Positions 20,272 to 27,876 of a stretch of DNA of 64,000 bases are shown one piece after another. Within the stretch, counting starts at the first letter, position 1. Every line of letters starts with the position of its first letter. The translations under genes were made by a program, and so were the position numbers. The stretch is from Saccharomycopsis phalli (Eukaryota; Ascomycota; Saccharomycetes; Ascoideales; Saccharomycopsidaceae): contig CP073219.1 in the NCBI GenBank assembly GCA_020342235.1, positions 806,001-870,000 of the forward strand. Direction: 5' to 3'. Below the pieces are notes generated by a model. That model was not told the origin of the DNA. It made no database searches and worked only from the letters and a program-made list of their open reading frames with translations.

Positions 20272-20380
20272 TGCTCCAACCTGTTTATCAAGGTACAATT
20301 TGTAAACAAGACGTGTCCGGGTAAATTGGCGGACCTGGGTACATCCCACTCCAGCTCAGGTGTTAAAGTGTGCTGGCGAA

Positions 20381-22696
20381 ATGAATATTTTAAACGACAA
20401 GTTTAATAAACTTGAAGATTTGGCTAACATTGACGATATTATCAGCGAAGTGGAAACAAATGGAGCCAAGAAACCCGGTACTACTGCTGTGCTAAAGCCA
20501 ACTAATGTGGATATCAGCTCCATAAACACGGTAGATGATTTGTCCAGCTTTAGAGCAGCTAATGCAAAGGATTTAAATGAGAGTAACGTGGTAAATATAG
20601 TGGACGAAAAAATCGAGTTGTTAAAGTTTCGGAATTTTTTGGAGACGCTCCAGAATACAGCACCTCTTATAGCCGACATCAATTTCGAATCTATTGATGA
20701 ATACTCCAAGAGTTTTTATTTTGATTCAGAAGTGGAAAAGTTGACGGCTGTTTTGAGAAAAATTTTGGTCATAAAGGAGTTCAAAGCAGGTGATAAATAC
20801 GCCAAGCAGCAAGATCAATTGGTTCATTCTTTGCTTGAAGAGTACGGAAAAAAAGTTTTGGAGCTAAAGCAGTATTTCATCAAGTCGTTAAAGCATTTAG
20901 TCCAAGAAAATGACTGGACTGAAGGTCAATTTGACCCTGATATCATTACTTGCAGTAAGAATATGAATCAGCTACAGAACTTGTATCTCATGACTGGTAA
21001 ACAGGCTAGAGAAATTTGGTCGATAGATATTATATTGCAGCCAATATTGGTAAAGTTTATTTATCACTTTTATGGTAAGAACTTGACCAATAAATTGAAC
21101 CAACCAGAATTGGCAGTTGAATATTTCTTGAACTATTTAAACGACGACCAGTTTTTGAATCTGATTTGCAAGAATTTCTCAGAGATACTACGCATAACTA
21201 ACGGATTTGAGCAAGAAAATTTAATCAAAGATAAAATGCTGATTGTTGAGCAGTTCATCTACGTGTTTAGCAAATACTTAAAGAACAAGTTTATTAATGA
21301 CGTCAAGACCAACCAAGCAGCATATTTCAGCAGCAACTCACGATTATTCACCAACTTGTTGTATCAATTGAATAACTACAATGAAGAATTATTTAAAAAA
21401 TTCTTTCTCAAGGACAAAAACATTATTTTAGAAATATTGGATGACAATAATAATTGGACTAGGTGGATAGAAAACGAGAGAAACTATTTCATAAATAGTC
21501 TCATCAACAAGTTTCCGGTTGATGAAGAGAACATGAATCATGACACATTTAGCATCGACTTTAACATTGTTAAATCCAATCAGCTCAAACCCACAAAAAT
21601 ATCATTAGTGTTGAACAACATGATGAAGAATATTTTAGACTTTATCCACAAGCTCTCCATACCAGTGAGCAGGAAGTTAATATTAATCCAAGAATTAGTC
21701 TATAAGTTGATTGATTTATTCGAAGAGAAGTTTAACTTTATCATTTACAATTCTCAACTAGTAAGCACGATAAACAAGAACTACTTCAACTCCTTAATTA
21801 AAGAGCTAAAAAAGCCAGAAAAATCCAAAGCCAGTATTGAGTCGCTGATTTTGGAAGAAGTTGAATGGCTAGTTAAATTATACTGCAGTATCAAGTTTAC
21901 CGTGAACAAGTTGGATATGTACAACAACGAAATAGAAAACATCAAAATATGCAAAGAAACGGGGATTGAAGATTCTTTGTTTGGATTGAAGATCAGCAAA
22001 TTGAATCAATTGACAGATGAGATCTTTGTTATTATGAATGCTTTCCTTAGAAAGAGTTTGAAGATTTACTTGAAGAACTACTTGAACATGTACACATGCA
22101 ACCTACAAGGCCAAGAAAAAGTGGCAGAAGAGCTGCTTGGCGAAGTTAAAGACTTTTCTGATTGCATTGGTTTTGGAATTGGAGGCGTTACGAGTCTCAC
22201 TTTGGAATTGAAGAACCCAATGAGTCTATTAATTAACCAATTGATATATATTAAGCAGTGCGTGGGCAGCAATGATTTAAGCAGCATGAACGACTTTAAG
22301 TCGATTGAGTCGTATCTTTTAAAGAATCTATACTATTATTTCTACTCTTACATTATCAAAATCAACCGATTTAACTTTAGTGGAATTGCCCAGTTGAAAT
22401 TTGACTACTTGGCAGTGATCCAGGAGTTGCTTACATTAGCTGAGTTTGACGGTGCAAAGATTAATGATACTGTCTATGGTGACTTGGAGTTGAAACAGTA
22501 TTTCAGAACTGCAATTGACAGCTGCAACGTACTAATGTTACAGTCAGACACCCTTAGGATAATAACAAACGACGAGAATACCACCTTGGAGAGTTACAAG
22601 ACTACTAGAAATTATCAGGCTATAAAAAAATGGTTGGGTTTGATTATCTCAGATGACGATATCTACGATTTATTAAGTAGGGTATGTGAGGAATAA
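20381..22696 (+). CDS. TIP20: Dsl1 tethering complex subunit Tip20 (RINT1 family)
   Basis: Part of the Dsl1 complex (Dsl1, Tip20, Sec39) that tethers Golgi-derived COPI vesicles at the ER. The 771-residue protein is helix-rich, with an N-terminal coiled segment (residues ~1-80). The RINT1/TIP20 core includes FIYHFYGKNLTNKLNQPE and AVEYFLNYLNDDQFL, and the C-terminal bundle matches CATCHR-type tethers. Length is close to S. cerevisiae Tip20 (701). The ATG at 20381 is the first in frame. SEC26, encoding the COPI beta subunit, is also in this window, though far away. Confidence 0.85.
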   Translation: MNILNDKFNKLEDLANIDDIISEVETNGAKKPGTTAVLKPTNVDISSINTVDDLSSFRAANAKDLNESNVVNIVDEKIELLKFRNFLETLQNTAPLIADINFESIDEYSKSFYFDSEVEKLTAVLRKILVIKEFKAGDKYAKQQDQLVHSLLEEYGKKVLELKQYFIKSLKHLVQENDWTEGQFDPDIITCSKNMNQLQNLYLMTGKQAREIWSIDIILQPILVKFIYHFYGKNLTNKLNQPELAVEYFLNYLNDDQFLNLICKNFSEILRITNGFEQENLIKDKMLIVEQFIYVFSKYLKNKFINDVKTNQAAYFSSNSRLFTNLLYQLNNYNEELFKKFFLKDKNIILEILDDNNNWTRWIENERNYFINSLINKFPVDEENMNHDTFSIDFNIVKSNQLKPTKISLVLNNMMKNILDFIHKLSIPVSRKLILIQELVYKLIDLFEEKFNFIIYNSQLVSTINKNYFNSLIKELKKPEKSKASIESLILEEVEWLVKLYCSIKFTVNKLDMYNNEIENIKICKETGIEDSLFGLKISKLNQLTDEIFVIMNAFLRKSLKIYLKNYLNMYTCNLQGQEKVAEELLGEVKDFSDCIGFGIGGVTSLTLELKNPMSLLINQLIYIKQCVGSNDLSSMNDFKSIESYLLKNLYYYFYSYIIKINRFNFSGIAQLKFDYLAVIQELLTLAEFDGAKINDTVYGDLELKQYFRTAIDSCNVLMLQSDTLRIITNDENTTLESYKTTRNYQAIKKWLGLIISDDDIYDLLSRVCEE

Positions 22697-22951
22697 ATAG
22701 GATAAATATTTGTACGCATACGTGTCCACGCGTGTCCATTTGCAAATAATGCGTAACATATTAGCCTCAGAAATTACATATAAAATATCACTACCATCAC
22801 TTCCATGAATTGTATGTTACTTGAGATTCAGTCAAGACAGGGTTTTCTTTTTGTACACCACGCCTAAGTGGGCTTACCTTGGCATTAATTTATTTGTATC
22901 GATCAAAAAAAAAAGTCTGCTGAGATCTACAAAATATTATAGAGGGATGAT

Positions 22952-23596
22952 ATGAGAGTCAGGAAGTCTATGTTAATAGGTAAGATATATACGGATGCGA
23001 TGTTTCTTGGTGATTTATTAACATTAGCCCTTATTATAGGATCGATTTTTGCTCTTTACTTGGGCTTTGGCCGTGTAAACTTAAAGCTAGACAAACTAGC
23101 ACACTTCCTGGTGTTCTTTTTAATGACCTTGATATTCTACTATTGCTTTGAAACAAAGAATGTAAAGCGCTTGAAATTGATTACATTTGCTGTTTGCACT
23201 CTAATAGGGGGCATAGGCTCTGAGTTTGCCCAGAGTATGCTTCCGTACCGAACTTTTGACTATAATGACATATGGATGAACATACTAGGGTCGCTACTGG
23301 GGTTATTAACCAGCGAATTATATTCTAGATTTATAATAAGACGAAGAAGGATGCGAAGGTTAGAAGTAATCAAGAGTATTGGCGATGAAGCTGAGGTGTT
23401 GGCTGAAAACTACAATGCTCGTTTAAGCCAAAGCTCTGATGGTAGCGCATATAGCAATAGAGGTCTGTTAGAGAGTGGGCACTATCAGGATCATTTCGAA
23501 GAAGACTTGGAGTTAGGCCGACCAAGAAAAGATACTACAAGTATTGAGTTAAGGAATGTTGAGCCAATAGCTCTCAACCTAGAGAGCGAAGAATAA
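22952..23596 (+). CDS. VanZ-like small membrane protein (YJR112W-A type), probable intron
   Basis: A small integral membrane protein of the fungal VanZ-like family; biochemical role unknown. With a 48-nt intron removed (22980-23027) the product is 198 residues and starts MRVRKSMLIALIIGSIFALY. This matches the typical fungal beginning, an MRxR motif directly followed by the first membrane helix. Four hydrophobic helices follow (LAHFLVFFLMTLIFYY, LITFAVCTLIGGIGSE, IWMNILGSLLGLLTSE), including the conserved DKLAHF and GSEFAQ motifs. The C-terminal ~80 residues are hydrophilic. Without splicing the frame also stays open and gives 214 residues with a 16-residue insertion before the first helix. 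Confidence 0.8.
   Translation: MRVRKSMLIGKIYTDAMFLGDLLTLALIIGSIFALYLGFGRVNLKLDKLAHFLVFFLMTLIFYYCFETKNVKRLKLITFAVCTLIGGIGSEFAQSMLPYRTFDYNDIWMNILGSLLGLLTSELYSRFIIRRRRMRRLEVIKSIGDEAEVLAENYNARLSQSSDGSAYSNRGLLESGHYQDHFEEDLELGRPRKDTTSIELRNVEPIALNLESEE
22980..23027 (+). other. Probable 48-nt intron in the VanZ-like gene
   Basis: Donor GTAAGA at 22980, branch point TATTAAC at 23016-23022, acceptor ATTAG ending at 23027. The length is a multiple of three and contains no stop, so both spliced and unspliced RNAs would be translatable. S. cerevisiae YJR112W-A also has an intron near its 5' end as I recall, which supports splicing. Confidence 0.72.
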
Positions 23597-23735
23597 AATC
23601 TAAGCCATAAAATCACTGTTTATAGAAAATATCAATAGTACACAGAATCTGTCGTGTCAGGTAGGGCCACCGCGGGTATGAGCCCCGATGACAGTGGTAG
23701 CTTGTTGTCAGATCAATTTGATTTCCACAAACAAC

Positions 23736-24392
23736 ATGATTTTATACCTACTTTCTCTTGTTGGTATCCTTTCTGGGTTTGTGTGTCTCACCTTGGCAAT
23801 TGCTTCGGGACTATATTATTTATCTGAGTTAGTCGAGGAACATTCAGAATTAACCAAGCGTACATTGTTGCGTCTCATATACTCTGTGGTGATAATATTG
23901 GTGTTACTATGGATCTTCGAGGGATTCCCATTTTTGTTAGTGGCGTTTTCTATTTTTTTGAATATGATCTACTTGAAAACCTTGGTCAATTTCCCTTACT
24001 TGAAGATTGACAATCCAGATTTTTTGATATCTGGCGTGTTGACGTTTTTGAATCACTACTTCTGGTTTACCCACTTCAATAACCTCTCGCTGAACCCACA
24101 AAGCTACAAAAGAGTGCCTACATTTAGCGAGATTTCCAGTTTCTTTGGCCTCTGTGTGTGGTTAGTGCCATTCTCGTTATTTATATCATTATCAGCAGGT
24201 GAGAATCTTTTGCCAAGCAATAGTAATGAAGTTGATGGCTCGAGTACTAATAAAATTTCATTGGACACCAACCAGCCATTCTCATCTGGTAGTCATTTTA
24301 CTAGAAAAAGCAAAGGTCTAATCAAGCAAGTGATAAGCCAGTTGAAATCGCTAATATTCACCAACTCCAGGGATCGTCGGGGGATCATATAA
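23736..24392 (+). CDS. SVP26: SVP26/TEX261-family ER-Golgi cargo receptor
   Basis: Membrane protein of early Golgi and COPII vesicles; in S. cerevisiae Svp26 recruits certain mannosyltransferases and other type II proteins into COPII vesicles. The 218-residue protein begins MILYLLSLVGILSG and has the highly conserved block LASGLYYLSELVEEH in slightly altered form (IASGLYYLSELVEEHSE). Helices around VVIILVLLWIFEGFPF and LLVAFSIFLNMIYL, and FLNHYFWFTHF, follow. The tail is hydrophilic with a basic end. An in-frame ATG at 23688 exists, but homologous sequence starts at 23736. It is co-oriented with the VanZ-like gene, 140 bp downstream. Confidence 0.9.
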   Translation: MILYLLSLVGILSGFVCLTLAIASGLYYLSELVEEHSELTKRTLLRLIYSVVIILVLLWIFEGFPFLLVAFSIFLNMIYLKTLVNFPYLKIDNPDFLISGVLTFLNHYFWFTHFNNLSLNPQSYKRVPTFSEISSFFGLCVWLVPFSLFISLSAGENLLPSNSNEVDGSSTNKISLDTNQPFSSGSHFTRKSKGLIKQVISQLKSLIFTNSRDRRGII

Positions 24393-24543
24393 CGCGTGGT
24401 CACTTTAGAATAGGCATTTTTTACTATATGATATAGTGATATTATTTGTAAAATATTTTTCATTTGTGTGTAGCCTTGTTGTATAATGGTGTTTAATATC
24501 CCACATGTAAGTAGCTTACTTAATCGCTTATCAAACCTGTAAC

Positions 24544-27500
24544 ATGGTGAAACCGAACACTTCTAAAACACTTTTGAGAATGCACTTGTCGAACATATTT
24601 TGGAGCCCTGAAAAGGAATATCAGGTTCAGATTGATAATTTGATCTATAAAATCGACTCTTCTGTCAAGCAGATTAGTCAAACCATCTTATATATTGAGA
24701 AATTGAAACAGGTCCAGTTGTCTAGCTACAAAACTATCAATGAGGTGGTAGAATCATCTTATTCCAACAATAACGGGTTTGACACCAACCAACAGATTCT
24801 AGAGAGCGATCTTTTGGTAAATTCCCCGAGTTTTAACCCCCATCAAACCGACCAATTAATGGCAAAAAAACTGATTGATCATTCAACCCTCGAGTCAACC
24901 GAGGCTCCAAAAGTTCGATCCTTGGTTAGCAACTATGAGTTGCATTTAGACTATATGAATGAGATCGCATATTCAAAGGAGTCTTTATCCACACAAATCA
25001 ACAAGAAGATCTTAGTAGATATTTACGATTTCAAGGAAATCTACAAGGAGTTCTACAACAAAGCATCGAATGAGTTGTTTGTCCTTTTGAACGACTACAA
25101 TAAGAAAATCAAGCAGTGCACTGCTCATCAGAATGATTATAATGCAAAGTGTAAAAGCTTAGAGGAATTAGACGACGCGACTAACGGACTTCCGCATATT
25201 CCGGTTGATAATACCTTACAAGTATACCAACGAAGCTTCAGCACGTCAAATGCAAGTGCCCAAGGAAGTCCAAACAATGCTTCGCCGTTGAGACAATTGG
25301 GCCAAACTATACTGAATGCCATTAGCAGACAAAATTCTGATGATGAGTCCGAACTGGATTTTGAAGACTCAGGGGATGAAAATGACCCAGATGTTTATTT
25401 GCTGCAATTGGATTTTCCTATTTCAATGGGAGGATCAACTTTCAAAGACATTCAGCAGTTGCAGCAGGTACTTGATAAAATGTATAACGATGCGGCGTTG
25501 CTAGATCTGAATTTGTCAGAAGGAAAACATGAGTCGGAAGAAATATTTATCACTAATCATGAATTATACAACTGGTTGAAGTTGAACCGGGGCAAAACTG
25601 AAGACAGTTTGAGAAATATCGAGGCGTTTGGACAGGCCATGATCACTCTTAAACTCTTGAACTTGCCGGTTTTGAAGAACTCTATCTTTACAAGCTTCAA
25701 TAATAAATTTCAAATTACCAATGAAAGCCAAATTAGCAACTATCAATTCACTAAATTGGCCAAGTTTGTTATTGATTTTGACTTGCAGAAGTACCAATTC
25801 GCAAAACAGCAAAAGGTGCAAATAAAGATGCAAAAGCGCTTAGCCCGACGTGAATTAAAGTCTGTTGAAAAGGAAAGGAAGCAATACGAAGAGGTGGTGA
25901 AAGGTCTCAGTAGAACTCCAAGTGATACTCGGATTCCTGATTATGTGGAAGATATTAAAAAGACGCCTTCTACCCCTGAGAATCGACCAAAAACAAATAT
26001 AATACCTTCAAACGCCTTTGGAAATTATTTAACCAGCTCCTTCAAATCATTAGGAATCTCTGGATCTCCGTCAGAAACTCTTAGTAAGAAGAAAGACGTG
26101 ATCAAATCTAACGTGAAGACAGCCGAAGACTTATATCGGAAGTCTGTGACAGAAGTTAATGACTTAAAGAAGCAGTTGGAACATACCTTTGATCAGATTG
26201 TTACAAATTTCGAAGTATACGAAAGAAAGAAGTATCATTTAATAATCAACTCGTTGAATTATTTGAGTTTCTTGCTTATGAGCCAATCTGCATATGAGCA
26301 TAAAAAGTTCAGCAGACTTAGCCAGCTCATGTCGGAATCCAATAACGCCAAAGGAGTGGAATTAGAATTGCAAAAGCTAATCGAGAACGATTCAATGTTC
26401 TACTACAGTCCTTTCACTACAGTTAAATTTGAGAAGAATCACGTGTTTAGTAATATCAATAGAAACAGTTTGTTTGGCACTGACATCAGTCTACTTGCTC
26501 AATATGGGGACTTGAATGACGTACAAAATTACAGTGTTGCGATTTTTTGCAAAGAGTACTTGAGCAAATTAACTGATAGCTTTTGGATAAATGTGGATGA
26601 TAAGTTGAATGACAGCGAGACTATGAATAATATAAGTGATGCGAAAGTGAATATTTTGGAGTTGGGCAATTATGCCAGAAACTCTTGGATCCAACTGTTT
26701 GATATAACGGGTAGTTATAGCATTCGACAAACTATATTAGACTCATTTGAAGATGAGGTGGATCTCCATGACAATCTGTTGAACTCACAAAACCCTACTG
26801 AAATTCAGGTCAACATTATTAGGAAGGTAATTAACAATGTTTTTGAGCAGTGTTCTTTGAATTCTTTGGTTAGTTGCTTTAAACTATGGCTCTTGGAAAT
26901 GCCCGATAGTCTAATATCATTTACAATTTATGAGAGCTTGAGAGCGGAATACAAAGACTTATTTCACAAGGAGCAAAGTTCTACTTCGGCCAGACAAGAT
27001 GTTTTATTGAAGCATTTTAAATCTATCGGCAGAAGTAATTTATCTTGTCTATACTTGCTATTGAACCATTTGGTTGAAGTATCCAGTATGGGCTTCAGAG
27101 ACACGGAAGACGACCAAGAACAAGAAATGTTTAAAATTGTACGAGAGAAGTTTATTAATGATTTGATTAACCCTGCTAGTCCTCAGCATGGTTCTGTGCC
27201 GTTGGCTCATTTAATTCTTAGGCCGTCTATCAAGCGCAAAAATCGAAACACAGCGAGCAATACACCTCTCACTATGAGTTCAATTTTCAGTCCTGGCTCT
27301 ACTCCTAAAAGAGTTGTTCAACCAGCGATTGAATTTAAGGACACAAGACCCTCAAACCCTGAGTTTCAATTTTTCTACAAGCAACTAATGCTAGATTGCT
27401 TGTCCACTGAGTTCTTAGTTAAATTGAAAGCATTGGTCATTTCGAGAGAGACACAGCATCAAAACTCATTAAAGCTAAAGTCTATTAAAGAAAAAGAGTC

Positions 27501-27876
27501 AATCAAGAACATAAGCAATTCGAGCACGCCAGCATTATCGAGAACTAACATCAAAGCGTTTGCGTCTGGCTCTATTCCAAGAACTTCTTCTACACTTGAC
27601 TCTTCTTCAACTAGCTCAACTCCAAATTTAAACGTGAAGCACGCCAGTATGACTAGTCTGGAAAGTATCTCCTCGGCGCCTACTATTGTGGTGGAAGGAT
27701 TGGCATTGAGATCTTTTGGAACAAAGAATAAAAAGCCTGATATGGTTGGTGAAGAGGAGTCTTCGAGTTTGGCATCACCAATGACCCGGTCCCGCAGCAG
27801 GAGCTTTAGTCTATTAAACAACAAAAATAACAGTGCGATAAAGATAGTTCCTGAAATTATCAAAGATTCCGCTTAA
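24544..27876 (+). CDS. RGD2: RGD2-like F-BAR/DEP/RhoGAP protein
   Basis: A 1,110-residue protein with the Rgd2 architecture. An F-BAR half (IFWSPEKEYQVQIDNLIYKI, residues ~17-200) is interrupted by an acidic linker and a DEP domain (~315-400: NHELYNWLKLNRGK and EAFGQAMITLKLL). The second coiled F-BAR half follows (~410-620), then a RhoGAP domain (~644-840: FGTDISLLAQYG, SCFKLWLLEMPDSL, LYLLLNHLVEVSS). Where RhoGAPs have the arginine finger (GxFRxSG) this protein reads LFDITGS with Asp720, so GAP catalysis is doubtful. The C-terminus is Ser/Thr-rich. Rgd2 acts on Cdc42 and Rho5 in S. cerevisiae; YHR182W is another possible relative. The second Met (24580) is a plausible alternative start. Confidence 0.78.
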   Translation: MVKPNTSKTLLRMHLSNIFWSPEKEYQVQIDNLIYKIDSSVKQISQTILYIEKLKQVQLSSYKTINEVVESSYSNNNGFDTNQQILESDLLVNSPSFNPHQTDQLMAKKLIDHSTLESTEAPKVRSLVSNYELHLDYMNEIAYSKESLSTQINKKILVDIYDFKEIYKEFYNKASNELFVLLNDYNKKIKQCTAHQNDYNAKCKSLEELDDATNGLPHIPVDNTLQVYQRSFSTSNASAQGSPNNASPLRQLGQTILNAISRQNSDDESELDFEDSGDENDPDVYLLQLDFPISMGGSTFKDIQQLQQVLDKMYNDAALLDLNLSEGKHESEEIFITNHELYNWLKLNRGKTEDSLRNIEAFGQAMITLKLLNLPVLKNSIFTSFNNKFQITNESQISNYQFTKLAKFVIDFDLQKYQFAKQQKVQIKMQKRLARRELKSVEKERKQYEEVVKGLSRTPSDTRIPDYVEDIKKTPSTPENRPKTNIIPSNAFGNYLTSSFKSLGISGSPSETLSKKKDVIKSNVKTAEDLYRKSVTEVNDLKKQLEHTFDQIVTNFEVYERKKYHLIINSLNYLSFLLMSQSAYEHKKFSRLSQLMSESNNAKGVELELQKLIENDSMFYYSPFTTVKFEKNHVFSNINRNSLFGTDISLLAQYGDLNDVQNYSVAIFCKEYLSKLTDSFWINVDDKLNDSETMNNISDAKVNILELGNYARNSWIQLFDITGSYSIRQTILDSFEDEVDLHDNLLNSQNPTEIQVNIIRKVINNVFEQCSLNSLVSCFKLWLLEMPDSLISFTIYESLRAEYKDLFHKEQSSTSARQDVLLKHFKSIGRSNLSCLYLLLNHLVEVSSMGFRDTEDDQEQEMFKIVREKFINDLINPASPQHGSVPLAHLILRPSIKRKNRNTASNTPLTMSSIFSPGSTPKRVVQPAIEFKDTRPSNPEFQFFYKQLMLDCLSTEFLVKLKALVISRETQHQNSLKLKSIKEKESIKNISNSSTPALSRTNIKAFASGSIPRTSSTLDSSSTSSTPNLNVKHASMTSLESISSAPTIVVEGLALRSFGTKNKKPDMVGEEESSSLASPMTRSRSRSFSLLNNKNNSAIKIVPEIIKDSA

